Source of the DNA: Verrucomicrobiia bacterium
Lineage (GTDB): Bacteria > Verrucomicrobiota > Verrucomicrobiia > Verrucomicrobiales > DEV007
Assembly: GCA_030425385.1 (NCBI GenBank)
Contig: JAUIAH010000006.1
Location: 186,001 to 250,000 of the forward strand
Direction of reading: 5' to 3'
DNA: 64,000 nucleotides
A program made the position numbers and the translations under genes. This document shows positions 37,385 to 47,404 of this stretch, one piece after another. The notes beneath the pieces were generated by a model, which ran no database searches, was not told the origin of the DNA, and worked only from the letters and a program-made list of their open reading frames with translations. Positions within the stretch are counted from its first letter, which is position 1. Every line of letters starts with the position of its first letter.

Positions 37385-37921
37385 ATGATTCTATCTGACC
37401 AAGCCATCCGTGAGGCGATCGCTGCGGGCGATATTGTGATCGAGCCCTTCCACGACGATGCCCTTGGGACGAATAGTTACGATGTCCACTTGGGGAAAGC
37501 CTTGGCCACGTATCGCGATGAGATCTTGGATGCGAAGAAGCATAATCAGATCGATCCCATCGAGATTCCTGAGGACGGGTATGTGCTTCTGCCAGGCAAG
37601 ACATACCTTGGCGTGACGCAAGAATACACGGAATCCCATCGACATGTTCCCTTTCTAGAGGGGAAATCCAGTGTGGGGCGCTTGGGGATCGATATCCACG
37701 CCACAGCGGGCAAAGGCGATGTGGGCTTTTGCAACCATTGGACGCTTGAGATTTCCGTCAGTCAGCCGGTCCGCGTCTACGAAGGCATGCCCATCGCGCA
37801 GCTGATCTACTTCGAAGTGCGCGGTGAAGTTGGGACACTCTACAGCGCCAAACAATCGGCAAAGTATAATGAACGTTCCGCCAAACCGGTGGAATCGATG
37901 ATGTGGAAGAACGCGTTCTAA
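37385..37921 (+). CDS. dcd: dCTP deaminase
   Basis: The 178-residue enzyme converts dCTP to dUTP (or to dUMP if bifunctional) for thymidylate synthesis. The trimeric dUTPase-fold motifs are clear: 'SYDVHLG', 'FLEGKSSVGRLGIDIHATAG' (split motif around residues 90-108), and 'HWTLEISV' with the catalytic glutamate. The 'GxGDVGFCNHW' wording resembles the Bacteroidetes/Verrucomicrobia branch of the family. The start ATG is 49 bases after the HAD gene; a shared transcript is possible. Confidence 0.92.
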   Translation: MILSDQAIREAIAAGDIVIEPFHDDALGTNSYDVHLGKALATYRDEILDAKKHNQIDPIEIPEDGYVLLPGKTYLGVTQEYTESHRHVPFLEGKSSVGRLGIDIHATAGKGDVGFCNHWTLEISVSQPVRVYEGMPIAQLIYFEVRGEVGTLYSAKQSAKYNERSAKPVESMMWKNAF

Positions 37922-37954
37922 CTGTAACTGATCTTTAACGGACAGATTGCTAGC

Positions 37955-38752
37955 TTACGAACGCAACGCGGCTACTGCCTGCACCATTGCCGCGACACGA
38001 TGGGGATCGATTGGGTTCTCCCAATGACCACCCTCTTTCAAGGAAGACCCGACAATGAACCCATCCGCGTGGGCAAAGCTAGCCACATTGTCAGGATGCA
38101 TTCCTGAACCGATGTAGACAGGAAGCGATGGCTGCGATTTCCTAACTGCTTTCAAGTCTTCGGGATCAGCTTCCAGCCCAGTGTGCGAACCGGTGAGAAT
38201 CACCGCATCCGTCAAACTGAAGTCTGCAGCCAGGGCCATTTCTGACAACGACACATCCGCGGTCACCGCGTGGGCGCTGTGTTTCTTCTTGATGTCTGCC
38301 CAGACCGCGATGTGATCGGCCCCGAGGCGTTTCCGTTCGCGTAATAGAGTTCCCGCGCTCGCATCCATCCAGCCTTCATCGGCCACATGGCTAAAGACAA
38401 AACCCTCCGCGCGCATAAAGCAAAGATCGGCAGCCAGGGCGACCGCCAAGGCCGCCTCATTGGCCCCTGCGAGCACTTGGACACCACAGGGTAACGGGAC
38501 CGCCTCTCGCACCGCGACCGCGATGCGCGTCATCACTGCAGGGATCTCCGGACCCACCTGACGGTTCAGATAGGGTCGGTCGTGCATATTCTCTAACATC
38601 ACCCCATCAAGACCCGCTTCGGCATAAAGCGACGCTTCCCGCACAGTACGATCGACGAGAGCCGTGACGCTCTCGCGAGCTCGAGGCGTGCCCGGCAGCG
38701 CCCCCACGTGCAGCATGCCAATGAGGGCCGGTCGTGACGCAAACTGCTTCAA
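37955..38752 (-). CDS. BtpA/SgcQ family TIM-barrel protein
   Basis: The 265-residue protein matches the BtpA family: 'LIGMLHVGALPGTPRA' at the start, 'AEAGLDGVMLENMHDRPY' (about residues 43-60) and 'GSGMHPDNVASFAHADGFIVGS' in segments near the end. BtpA was named for an effect on photosystem I in cyanobacteria; the general biochemical role is unknown, though a phosphate-binding TIM barrel is indicated. The start appears to be TTG at 38752, preceded by AAGGGG. A downstream ATG would remove the conserved residues before 'IGM'. It follows the AsmA-like gene on the same strand after 15 bases. Confidence 0.86.
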   Translation of the reverse strand: MKQFASRPALIGMLHVGALPGTPRARESVTALVDRTVREASLYAEAGLDGVMLENMHDRPYLNRQVGPEIPAVMTRIAVAVREAVPLPCGVQVLAGANEAALAVALAADLCFMRAEGFVFSHVADEGWMDASAGTLLRERKRLGADHIAVWADIKKKHSAHAVTADVSLSEMALAADFSLTDAVILTGSHTGLEADPEDLKAVRKSQPSLPVYIGSGMHPDNVASFAHADGFIVGSSLKEGGHWENPIDPHRVAAMVQAVAALRS

Positions 38753-38767
38753 ACCCCTTCGAGAAGC

Positions 38768-40330
38768 CTATTCGAACACGTTCTTAGGCTGCTTCGCAAG
38801 TTCGCCCCATTCATGATCCATGGCCGTGGCTTGTGTCACCGTGATCTCATCGAGCGGGCCTTCCAACGGCACGGTGATCCAACCATACTGATCTTCGAGA
38901 GTGAAATGCTTCTCGCGGTAAGACTCTTCCTTTCCAAACAACGGCCAAGGCATCCCAATCCGGACTTCTCCCTTGAAGCCCACATCAGGGGCTTCCTCCT
39001 CGATGTCTTCCTCCTCGATGGGACGCTTGATCGAGTCCAACTTGAGCGCCTTATCAAGCTCAGTGGTGTCCATTTGATAGGAAAAGCTGCCATTGATGCG
39101 GGCAAACTCGAGTACCTCACCCGTCTCTGATTCAAAGCCCACCCGCGACCCGTGCGCTCCCCCGCCAAGGATATCCATATCCAGGACGGTGAGGCGTCCC
39201 TGACGTGTCTTGAAGCGGAAACGACTGCCCGTCCGAATCGGCATGAGGCGCATCTCCGTCCGCGGCGTGACCACCGAAAGCGTTTGGAGAATAGGGATGT
39301 CGCGAAAGCGACCGCCCTCTACCATTGTCATGATACCTTCGACGATGATCCCATCGGACCGATTGGGCGAGCCGGTGATGTTGATTTGAAAGTCGGCGAA
39401 GCCAGCCAACACGCCATGAAATGCTTTCGGAAGCACATCGATGAGATCGATGGTCTTCATGTTCGCCCGGAAATCGAATTCAGGCTCCTCGCCCAAACGA
39501 ATGATTCCCTCCAAGCGAACCTTGCCTGCCTCGCCCAGCGTGAACACGCCATTACTGATATTGATCTGATTGTCTGCTAGAGTCACCTTCAAGGGTTCAT
39601 CTTCGACCATCTTCAGATCCTTGAGCCAATTCTGACTCAACACGCCATCTTCAAGCGTCATCTTCCAATCGCCCAAATGCCGCCAGAGCAGTCCCTTGGC
39701 TTTGGATAATTGCCCCTTGGAAGTCCAGAAGGGTCCCCAGGAGAAATTCGCCTCATGCAGGCGCACGTCGCCAAAGCGCGTGCGGCTGAAATCGGGATCC
39801 GCCGTCATGAAACTGGTCGAACGCGTGCGCTCGGTGATGGGCTCGTGTTCCCCTGGCGTGGGCCCCCCTTTCAGAAATACATTGGCACGGCCTATCTGCA
39901 CTTCTTGCAGATTCCATCCCTCATTGAGTAAGAGATCACTCCACTTCGCCCGTGCCATCACGCGATCCAATTCGATCTCGCGAAAGAACGCTCGCGGACC
40001 GCCCTCCGCTTTATAGGTCATCGTCGCCTGATCATTCTTCCAGATCACGGAGGTGAGATCGCTTTCCTCACCATGAAAGAAGTGATCAAACTCCGCCTGG
40101 AGTGTCTCCGAAAAGGCTTCCCCTTGGAAATAGCCGCGGTTCTTGATGAAGAGAAATCCGCCGACCACCAGCACCAGAACGATCAATCGGATCAGATAAC
40201 CGCCCAGACGCATCAGGAGCGGATTCTCCACATCTGGATGAAAAGCCCGATGTCGTATCTTTCGGAGGAATTTCTTCTCATCCTCATACGCCTGCATGGC
40301 TTGTGAGTAGCTCCGTCGGTCCCGGGACAT
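38768..40330 (-). CDS. AsmA-like membrane-anchored protein
   Basis: The 520-residue protein has a cytoplasmic N-terminus, one membrane helix (about residues 47-63) and a long, beta-rich periplasmic part with DUF3971/AsmA-like C-terminal character, for example 'FADFQINITGSPNRSDGIIVEG' in pieces. Relatives are frequent in Verrucomicrobia. AsmA-type proteins are thought to affect lipid transport or outer-membrane assembly; the role here is inference. The last 30 residues are acidic and end in 'KNVFE'. It diverges from the DUF255 gene with about 160 bases between starts. Confidence 0.7.
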   Translation of the reverse strand: MSRDRRSYSQAMQAYEDEKKFLRKIRHRAFHPDVENPLLMRLGGYLIRLIVLVLVVGGFLFIKNRGYFQGEAFSETLQAEFDHFFHGEESDLTSVIWKNDQATMTYKAEGGPRAFFREIELDRVMARAKWSDLLLNEGWNLQEVQIGRANVFLKGGPTPGEHEPITERTRSTSFMTADPDFSRTRFGDVRLHEANFSWGPFWTSKGQLSKAKGLLWRHLGDWKMTLEDGVLSQNWLKDLKMVEDEPLKVTLADNQINISNGVFTLGEAGKVRLEGIIRLGEEPEFDFRANMKTIDLIDVLPKAFHGVLAGFADFQINITGSPNRSDGIIVEGIMTMVEGGRFRDIPILQTLSVVTPRTEMRLMPIRTGSRFRFKTRQGRLTVLDMDILGGGAHGSRVGFESETGEVLEFARINGSFSYQMDTTELDKALKLDSIKRPIEEEDIEEEAPDVGFKGEVRIGMPWPLFGKEESYREKHFTLEDQYGWITVPLEGPLDEITVTQATAMDHEWGELAKQPKNVFE

Positions 40331-40493
40331 GTGTGGAAAGTATGAAACGTTAAGTTATTAGCAAACCCTAATTGATTGGACCTCCCCTGAGATCTCCAGA
40401 AGGCACGAAGAGACCGGCACTGGCCGGAAGTCAAGACGTCAAGATCTCCCAGTGAAGCTTGTGAGGGCGAGCGATCTGTGGCTCAGTCGCCGC

Positions 40494-42725
40494 ATGTCTG
40501 ACACTCGGTTCTCCTTTCCAGGTCTCGCCGCGCTGGCCATGATGGCTTTCATGGTTCCTGCATCCTCCGTCGAAACGCCCCGCAAACGGCCTCCCATCCC
40601 ATCTGCAGACGAAATCGCGACGCTGCCGAAAGATGGAGGCCCCAAGTACAATCGCTTGGTCTTTGAGAAGAGTCCTTATCTCCTACAACACTGCGCCAAT
40701 CCCGTCGATTGGTGGCCATGGGGAGACGCTGCCTTTGCCGCCGCGAAGGAACAGGGGAAGCCTGTCTTCCTTTCGGTCGGCTACGCGACCTGTCACTGGT
40801 GCCACGTGATGGAGCACGAATCCTTCGAGGACGACGCCGTGGCGAAGCTGCTGAACGAGAAGTTCATTTGCATCAAGGTCGATCGCGAAGAGATGCCCCA
40901 TGTCGATCAGGTCTACATGACCGTGACCCAGGGAATGAACAACGGCCAAGGGGGATGGCCCATGAGTGTGGCCATGGATGCGGAGCGGCAGCCGTTCTTC
41001 GCTGGAACCTACTTTCCCAAGCCTCAGTTCCTCCAGATCATGACGAATATCGATGGTCTTTGGCAACGAGACCGTCAGAAACTCACGGATACCGCCAAAG
41101 GGATCACCCAGCAACTGCGGGAAATGGCGAAGACCTCCGCTGGAGCATTGCCGAATGCCAAGGAAGTCCTCGACGCTGCTTTCCACTACTTTGAGGGCAC
41201 CTATGACTCTGAATATGGCGGCTTTGGCATGGCACCACGGTTCGCTCCGAAATTTCCCAGCCCGCACGATCACAGCCTTCTGCTTCGTCATTGGAAACGC
41301 ACGAGTTCTGAGAAAGCGTTAGACATGGTGACAACGTCACTGACTGCCATGCGCCTGGGCGGGATGTATGATCAAGTTGGCTTTGGCACCCATCGCTACT
41401 CCACTGACCGGCAATGGCTCGTGCCGCACTTTGAGAAGATGCTTTACGATCAGGCACTCCTGGCCATCGCCAACATCGAGGCCTACCAAGTTACGGGTGA
41501 ATCACGCTTTCGCCACACGGCTGAGGAGATCTTCACCTACGTGTTGCGCGACATGCATGCTCCCGGTGGCGGATTCTATAGTGCCGAGGATGCCGATTCC
41601 GAAGGGGAAGAGGGCAAGTTCTACGTGTGGAAACACGAAGAAGTCATAGACGTCCTCGGGAAGGAGGATGGCGCCTTCTTTGCAAAGCTCTTCCAGATCG
41701 CGCCCGATGGGAACTGGGTGGAGGAAGCCAGCCGGGAATCCATGGAGACGAATATCCCGCACCTTCTGCAAACCCATGCCGAGATCGCCAAAGAGTTAGA
41801 ACTCGACGAAATGGCGCTACGCGCACGTGTCGAAGCCATGCGGGCCAAGCTGTTTACGGCCCGTGAGAAGCGCGTGCATCCCTTCAAGGATGACAAGGTA
41901 CTCACGGACTGGAACGGTCTCATGATCGCCGCCTTGGCCAAAGGGGCCGTCGCCTTTGATGACGATCGCTATGCGAAGGAAGCCCGCCGGGCCGCCGACT
42001 TCGTCCTCAGCACCTTGCGGAATGACCAAGGGCGCTTACGCAAACGCTATCGCGATGGTGAAGCTGGCCTCGAAGCGCACGTCAATGATTACGCGTATCT
42101 GATCTGGGGACTCCTCGAACTCTATCAAGCCGCCTTCGATCCAGTGATCCTATCAGAAGCCCAAGCGCTCACGGACGTCTTTCTGGAACACTATTGGGAC
42201 GATGCCTCTGGCGGATTCTTCACCACCGCCGATGATGGCGAGCAATTGATCGTTCGCGCAAAGGAATCCTATGATGGTGCGGAACCCTCAGGAAATGGTG
42301 TGGCGGCGATCTCCCTTCTCAAACTCGCTCGTCTCACCGGGAAAACCGCTTACGAAGAGCGGGCCAAGGATATTCTCCGCGCTTTCGGGAATTCACTCGA
42401 CGAACGCAAAGGCGCGGGTTCTTCCATGCTCCTCCAGGCGGTCGATTTCCTCGAAGCGGACACCCGAGAGATCGTCGTTGCCGGCCCGGCCGATGCCGAG
42501 GATACCAAGGCGTTACTCGCCATCGTGCAACGACGCTTTGATCCACATCAAGTCGTCCTCATGAAGCCTGATGGCGCCGTGGGTGAGCAGCTCTCGAAAG
42601 TGGCGGAGTACGTGGCGCAACACGGTAGCCGCGATGGCAAGGCGCAAGTGTTCGTCTGTCAGAACTTCTCTTGTCAGTTGCCCACGTCCGATCCGGACAA
42701 GCTGAAAGAAATGCTGAAAGACTAA
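40494..42725 (+). CDS. DUF255 thioredoxin-domain protein (YyaL/SPATA20-like)
   Basis: The product has a signal-like N-terminus ([18 protein letters not shown]), a thioredoxin-like DUF255 domain with C-H-W-C-H at residues 100-104, and an (alpha/alpha)6-barrel-like C-terminal region of about 500 residues. 'NPVDWWPWG', '[13 protein letters not shown]' and '[10 protein letters not shown]' are invariant-looking family segments. The biochemical role is not known; glycan or redox functions have been suggested for the family. A GTG at 40452 would add 14 residues; I prefer the ATG at 40494 because it gives a cleaner signal peptide, consistent with an extracytoplasmic location. Confidence 0.88.
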   Translation: MSDTRFSFPGLAALAMMAFMVPASSVETPRKRPPIPSADEIATLPKDGGPKYNRLVFEKSPYLLQHCANPVDWWPWGDAAFAAAKEQGKPVFLSVGYATCHWCHVMEHESFEDDAVAKLLNEKFICIKVDREEMPHVDQVYMTVTQGMNNGQGGWPMSVAMDAERQPFFAGTYFPKPQFLQIMTNIDGLWQRDRQKLTDTAKGITQQLREMAKTSAGALPNAKEVLDAAFHYFEGTYDSEYGGFGMAPRFAPKFPSPHDHSLLLRHWKRTSSEKALDMVTTSLTAMRLGGMYDQVGFGTHRYSTDRQWLVPHFEKMLYDQALLAIANIEAYQVTGESRFRHTAEEIFTYVLRDMHAPGGGFYSAEDADSEGEEGKFYVWKHEEVIDVLGKEDGAFFAKLFQIAPDGNWVEEASRESMETNIPHLLQTHAEIAKELELDEMALRARVEAMRAKLFTAREKRVHPFKDDKVLTDWNGLMIAALAKGAVAFDDDRYAKEARRAADFVLSTLRNDQGRLRKRYRDGEAGLEAHVNDYAYLIWGLLELYQAAFDPVILSEAQALTDVFLEHYWDDASGGFFTTADDGEQLIVRAKESYDGAEPSGNGVAAISLLKLARLTGKTAYEERAKDILRAFGNSLDERKGAGSSMLLQAVDFLEADTREIVVAGPADAEDTKALLAIVQRRFDPHQVVLMKPDGAVGEQLSKVAEYVAQHGSRDGKAQVFVCQNFSCQLPTSDPDKLKEMLKD

Positions 42726-42734
42726 CAGATACGG

Positions 42735-43463
42735 ATGTTTGCGTTGGGCCTCTCCATAGCTGACCCAGCCGAGGAGGCGCGATATCGGTCGGCGCTTGAA
42801 AGGATTCGCGGAGCGATCCTGACAGAAATCGACGACGCGGAAGCCGTGGTCACGGATCGGCACGAAGTGGCCAGTCATTTCGATCAGGTCCTTTGGCTGC
42901 GCCCTGAGGATGCGATCGAAACCTGGCCGGTGAGCGAGCGCCTCGTGGTCGCAGCACCATGGCGATTTCAGCCTGCCATCGTCGCGATGATCGATGCCCT
43001 CACCTCTGGCAAGCTTGGCGAGCCGGGACTCTTGCGGGTGCACCGGTGGCGGCAAGAGGGCTCGCTCCTGCAAGCTGATCTCGATCTGGCGTGTAGGATA
43101 TTTGCCAGTCCGCCAGACACCGTCTATGCGAAAGCGCACGATGGCCTTGAGCAAATCCACCTCGGGTTTTCTGAAGGCGGCATGGCGATCATCGATTCCT
43201 GTCAGAATCACCATTACGAATCGATCAGCCTCATCAGCTCATACGGAGCCGCCTATGCGGACGATCATCACAACACCCAACTTCAGTTCACTTCACAAGG
43301 ATGCCAGGGGAAACGGGCGGACGAGGGAGCTACCGCGTTGGTCGGCCTGTTAGACGCCTTCATCCACCAGCGCCCCACCCTCCCCAGCCGGCAAACGTTT
43401 GCAAGACTCGCAAGCGTCATGGAGCGGATCAGGATTGCCAAGTCGGAGGGAGCCGTTTCCTGA
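42735..43463 (+). CDS. Reduced Gfo/Idh/MocA-like protein without a clear NAD-binding loop
   Basis: The 242-residue protein contains the family segment 'APWRFQPAIVAMIDALTSGK' followed by LGEPGLLRVHRW (about residues 75-106), which aligns with the Gfo/Idh/MocA stretch linking the Rossmann and C-terminal domains. The first 70 residues are too short for a full Rossmann domain and lack a GxGxxG or similar loop. The C-terminal sheet domain seems mostly present. It starts nine bases after the DUF255 gene and ends one base before a full-length family member, so it may work as a partner subunit or be decayed. Confidence 0.6.
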   Translation: MFALGLSIADPAEEARYRSALERIRGAILTEIDDAEAVVTDRHEVASHFDQVLWLRPEDAIETWPVSERLVVAAPWRFQPAIVAMIDALTSGKLGEPGLLRVHRWRQEGSLLQADLDLACRIFASPPDTVYAKAHDGLEQIHLGFSEGGMAIIDSCQNHHYESISLISSYGAAYADDHHNTQLQFTSQGCQGKRADEGATALVGLLDAFIHQRPTLPSRQTFARLASVMERIRIAKSEGAVS

Positions 43464-43464
43464 C

Positions 43465-44577
43465 ATGCCAGCGATACGATACCGGGCGCTCGTCCTCAGT
43501 GCGGTCAAGCACGACTACATCCCCCACGCGGTGGCGGCGCATCCTCGCTGTGATCTCGTCGCCGTCGCCGATGAGGAACCTTGCCCTTCCTGGGTGCACG
43601 AACGCAATCAGAAACTCGCCGACACCTATCACATTCCCTACATTCGTGACCCGGCCGCGGCTCTCGCCAAACACAAACCTGACATTGCTGTCATTAGCTC
43701 TGAAGCGGAACGGCACGTCGCCCTCGCCCTCCAAGCAGTGGAAGCCGGGGCCCATGTGATCGTCGACAAGCCGCTCTCTCCAAGCCTTGCAGCGTGCGAT
43801 CGCCTCGTCGCCGCCCTCAACGAGCGGGAGCTCAAGTCGCTGGTGTGGAACCGGAATGCCGTGCCCGCGATTCGCCAGGCATTGGACACCGTTCGGCGGG
43901 GTGAGTTAGGAAAGCTCCGCGCCCTGCACGCCGACTTCTACTTTGCCAAGGATGCCGATCCTCGTAAGGGTAGTCGTGGCCCCAATGATCCGCCAATCGA
44001 TTGGCTCACTCATCAAATTGCTGCCCATGAAGAGGGCGCCGATGGTGGCATTGGCAAGAAGGCGATGGGCGAGCTACAGGTGGAAGGCATCTACCCGCTC
44101 GCCTACTTTCACGCGCTCACTGGGGGTGCATCCGTGGAGCGTGTCTTTGCCAGGACGAGCTCGCATTTCCACCAAGCTCATGCGGACAATGAGGTAGACG
44201 ATCTCGCCACCGTCAGTTTGGAATTTGAAGATGGTCTGTTAGGATCACTCTGCATTGGTCGCATCGGAAGGGCCAGCCATCCCAACCTGGGAGAGATCAA
44301 GCTCCATCTCATCGGCTCTCAAGGTGCCTTGGTGGTCAATGAACCGCGTCCCGAGATGGCACTCTATCATTGCAATCAGCAACCAAACACGTTCACCCAT
44401 CATCGGCTGGCGGACGAGAGCAATTTCCTCCTTGTTGACGATTTCCTCCAAGCAATCGAAGAGGGCCGTCGATCCATCCTCGATGCCAAAGCCGCACGTG
44501 ACATCGCTGCCGTGATCGACGCGGCTTTGGCATCCAGTCGGCAGCATGCGATCATTGCTGTCCGCCGTGACAAGTGA
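43465..44577 (+). CDS. Gfo/Idh/MocA-family oxidoreductase
   Basis: The 370-residue protein has an N-terminal NAD(P)-binding fold and a C-terminal alpha/beta domain. 'HVIVDKPLSPSLAACDRL' carries the family's conserved Lys-Pro, and 'RGELGKLRALHADFYF' follows. The usual glycine-rich loop near the N-terminus is weak ('LVLSAVKHDYIPHAV'), a variation seen in some members. It probably oxidises a sugar or polyol derivative; the substrate is unknown. ATG 43465 starts one base after the previous stop, favouring it over the longer frame from 43399. The pair with the reduced paralogue upstream is unusual. Confidence 0.83.
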   Translation: MPAIRYRALVLSAVKHDYIPHAVAAHPRCDLVAVADEEPCPSWVHERNQKLADTYHIPYIRDPAAALAKHKPDIAVISSEAERHVALALQAVEAGAHVIVDKPLSPSLAACDRLVAALNERELKSLVWNRNAVPAIRQALDTVRRGELGKLRALHADFYFAKDADPRKGSRGPNDPPIDWLTHQIAAHEEGADGGIGKKAMGELQVEGIYPLAYFHALTGGASVERVFARTSSHFHQAHADNEVDDLATVSLEFEDGLLGSLCIGRIGRASHPNLGEIKLHLIGSQGALVVNEPRPEMALYHCNQQPNTFTHHRLADESNFLLVDDFLQAIEEGRRSILDAKAARDIAAVIDAALASSRQHAIIAVRRDK

Positions 44578-44629
44578 ACGCTAACCAACTTCAGCTAGCG
44601 CCGGGGCGCTCCTGGAGCCATGGTCCGCC

Positions 44630-45856
44630 GTGACATTGGCCGATGGTTTCATCTTGGGAGCCGCCCTTCTAACGGCGGTCTGGTTGCTCTCCCCAACCAT
44701 GCGGGCGTCGCGCACGTGGAGCGCCACGCTCACACCGCTCGCATCCATCATCGGTAGCGGCTTTCTTGTCGCTGCTCCCCTCGTCGCTGTGATCGTTGGC
44801 AAGGCCGCTCCCCTTGCCATGCTTGGCATCGTCGTGCTCGCCTATGGTATTGGCAGCGTGATTCGGTTCAATATCCGGCACCTTGAGCCGCGCTTGACAG
44901 CGGCCGACTATCTGCCCCGCCCCATCATCGCGCTGGAACGCGTTTCTGCAGTCGCCCTCGCCGTGGCCTATATCGTGTCCGTCACCTTCTACCTCCGCCT
45001 CCTCGCCTCGTTTGTCCTCCACCAATTTCAGAACCAGGTCGCCTGGCACGGCAATCTCCTTACCACGGGAGTCTTGTTAGTCATTGGTCTAACAGGATAT
45101 CGCTTCGGTCTGCGTGCCTTGGAGAAACTGGAGACCATCTCCGTGACAGTTAAGTTAGCCATCATCGCCGCTTTGCTCCTTGGCCTCGGCATGTTTGACG
45201 TGGGTGCCCTCGATGATCTGCTTCTCCAACCCATTCCTGTCGCCGATCACGAGACCTTTCACCGTCTGCGACTCCTCGCTGGATTACTGCTCATTGTGCA
45301 AGGTTTCGAAACTTCTCGTTATCTTGGACATGAATACGATGCGGCCACCCGGATCGAGACGATGCGGCGCGCCCAGCTCCTTTCGGGAACCATCTACGTC
45401 GTCTTCGTCCTCTTTGCCCTTCCGCTACTGACTCGTTTGGAAGGCACCTCCCCTGACGAAACCGCAATCATCGCCCTCGCCCAGCACGTCTCGCCTCTCC
45501 TTCCTTACCTCCTCATTCTCGCCGCTGTCATGAGCCAGTTCAGCGCCGCGGTGGCTGATACCGTGGGCGGTGGCGGCCTCCTAGCAGAATGCTCACGGGG
45601 AAGCATGCGCATCCAAAGCAGCTATCTCCTCATCACGGCCACCGCCATTGCTTTGGTGTGGTTTGCCGACATCTTTCAGATCATCAGCATCGCTTCACGC
45701 GCTTTCGCGCTCTACTATCTGCTCCAAGCCATCAATGCCTGGCTTCTCGCGGGTGAACGCGAAGAGCCCGGGCGTCGCCTCTTCGATCGGGCACGCTTCA
45801 CGTTCATCATTCTGATCCTCACATTCGTCGTGATCTTTGGTCATAGTGCCGAGTGA
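44630..45856 (+). CDS. Multi-spanning permease, APC-superfamily-like
   Basis: The 408-residue protein has about eleven transmembrane helices and little else. The early 'LTPLASIIGSGFLVAAPLV' segment resembles the broken first helix of amino-acid/polyamine/organocation or sodium-symporter LeuT-fold carriers. No ATPase is adjacent, so secondary transport is likely. It probably starts with GTG at 44630 because no in-frame ATG precedes the first helix; the preceding ATG at 44620 is out of frame. Its position after two dehydrogenase genes suggests uptake of their substrate. That is inference. Confidence 0.55.
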   Translation: MTLADGFILGAALLTAVWLLSPTMRASRTWSATLTPLASIIGSGFLVAAPLVAVIVGKAAPLAMLGIVVLAYGIGSVIRFNIRHLEPRLTAADYLPRPIIALERVSAVALAVAYIVSVTFYLRLLASFVLHQFQNQVAWHGNLLTTGVLLVIGLTGYRFGLRALEKLETISVTVKLAIIAALLLGLGMFDVGALDDLLLQPIPVADHETFHRLRLLAGLLLIVQGFETSRYLGHEYDAATRIETMRRAQLLSGTIYVVFVLFALPLLTRLEGTSPDETAIIALAQHVSPLLPYLLILAAVMSQFSAAVADTVGGGGLLAECSRGSMRIQSSYLLITATAIALVWFADIFQIISIASRAFALYYLLQAINAWLLAGEREEPGRRLFDRARFTFIILILTFVVIFGHSAE

Positions 45857-45928
45857 TCAGCGTTGGTGGCCGTCCTTTCTCCCAATTTCTCGATTTGAAC
45901 CGCCCACGTTTCGCGCGTATGGCCTGGA

Positions 45929-47386
45929 ATGACACGACGCCCCTGGCTGATCGCCTCTTGCCTGCTGCTCACTTCCATCGAGGCCTGGACGGCCACCGTT
46001 CCTGAAGGCCTGCAATCGACTGTCTTTGCAGGGCCTGACATCGTGCCTTCACCAGCCTGTCTGTGCGCCGCCCCCACGGGCGAGGTCTTTGTCGGGGTGG
46101 ATGAGAATGGTTCGCTTGGCAAGAAGCCTGGCAAGGGACGCATCGTACGACTGATCGATGACGATCACGACGGCAAGGCTGACAGACACACCATCTTTGC
46201 TCGTGTCGATAACCCGCGCGGACTCATTGCTCTGGGCGATCGCCTTTTCGTCTTACACACGGTGATCCCGGCCGATACCGGCGTCCTCACGGGAATGCAT
46301 CTCTCCGTCTTCACAGACGCCGATCAGGATGGCGTGGCCGACGGACCACCCACACGACTCGTTTCCGATGTTTCCGTGCCCAAGCACAATCAGGATCGAG
46401 GAGCCGATCACACGACCAATGGCATCGTCATGGGCATCGATGGATGGATCTACATCGCTGTGGGCGACTTCGGCATGGTCGATGCACGAGGCTCCGACGG
46501 CACTCTATTGACAATGTTAGGTGGCGGCATTGTCAGGGTGCGACCCGACGGCACGGAGATGGAAATCTACACCCATGGGACACGAAACATCTACGACCTC
46601 GCCATCGATCCCTTTCTGAACATCTACACCCGTGGAAACACGAATGATGGCGGTGGCTGGAACGTGCGTTTCCTGCACCACGTGCAGTCGGCCGAGTACG
46701 GCTATCCCACGCGGTTCAAGCACTTCACCGGAGAGATTCTTCCCGCGTTGGCAGACTTGGGTGGTGGGTCAGGAACGGGAGCCTTGTACTTTGATGAACC
46801 TGGCTGGCCCGAGCCGTATACGGGTGTGCCCCTCATGGCTGATTGGGGGCGAAGCCAACTCGTCCTGCACCGTCTCACCCCGGATGGGGCCAGTTTCCAA
46901 CAGCAACCTGAATCCTTCATCCGATCCTCCCAAATTGCGGATCTCGATGGGGATGGTTCTGGGCGTCTCTATCTCGCTGCCTGGGATGGCGCTGGCTACA
47001 AAGGGAGCTCGGAGAAGGGCTTTGTGGATCGCGTCGTGCCTGAAGGCTGGAAATATCAGCCCTTTCCCGATCTCCACGCCCTCGACAATGCCGAACTCGT
47101 CACCCTGCTGCGCGAACCGAGCGCGGTGATGCGCTTGCACGCACAGCAAACCCTCGTGCAACGCAAGGCGCCAATCGTGCCTGTGTTAGACCTCGCTTGG
47201 GACGAGACCGCCTCCAAGGAATCACGCGTCGCGGCCGTGTTCACAGCGAAACAGTTAGGCGCAGATACGAGCCAGTTGGTCCAGTTTGCCGCCCATCCCG
47301 CAATGCGCGCGTTTGCCCTTCGCGCCATGACTGATCGCCTCTCACAGATGGACGACGTTCCGGTTGGACTCATTCGCCAGTCTTAA
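45929..47386 (+). CDS. PVC-type secreted sugar-dehydrogenase-like beta-propeller protein, 5' part of an interrupted gene
   Basis: The 485-residue product has a signal peptide (MTRRPWLIASCLLLTSIEA) and a beta-propeller resembling soluble PQQ-dependent sugar dehydrogenases, with 'DHTTNGIVMGIDGWIYIAVGD' and 'GTRNIYDLAIDP' segments. The last 100 residues enter HEAT repeats. It ends in TAA at 47384-47386, but the same frame continues straight into more HEAT repeats and a heme-c domain (next entry). In planctomycetes and verrucomicrobia these parts form one long 'membrane-bound dehydrogenase' protein. The stop therefore looks like a nonsense change or a base error in one gene. Confidence 0.85.
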   Translation: MTRRPWLIASCLLLTSIEAWTATVPEGLQSTVFAGPDIVPSPACLCAAPTGEVFVGVDENGSLGKKPGKGRIVRLIDDDHDGKADRHTIFARVDNPRGLIALGDRLFVLHTVIPADTGVLTGMHLSVFTDADQDGVADGPPTRLVSDVSVPKHNQDRGADHTTNGIVMGIDGWIYIAVGDFGMVDARGSDGTLLTMLGGGIVRVRPDGTEMEIYTHGTRNIYDLAIDPFLNIYTRGNTNDGGGWNVRFLHHVQSAEYGYPTRFKHFTGEILPALADLGGGSGTGALYFDEPGWPEPYTGVPLMADWGRSQLVLHRLTPDGASFQQQPESFIRSSQIADLDGDGSGRLYLAAWDGAGYKGSSEKGFVDRVVPEGWKYQPFPDLHALDNAELVTLLREPSAVMRLHAQQTLVQRKAPIVPVLDLAWDETASKESRVAAVFTAKQLGADTSQLVQFAAHPAMRAFALRAMTDRLSQMDDVPVGLIRQS

Positions 47387-47404
47387 CGAGACCGGGACCC
47401 GCGC

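Noticed and set aside
40331-40493. GAGATCTC palindrome and GTCAAGAC/GTCAAGAT repeat between the AsmA-like and DUF255 genes as an operator.
   Set aside because: Both are very short and no regulator is adjacent; chance is sufficient.
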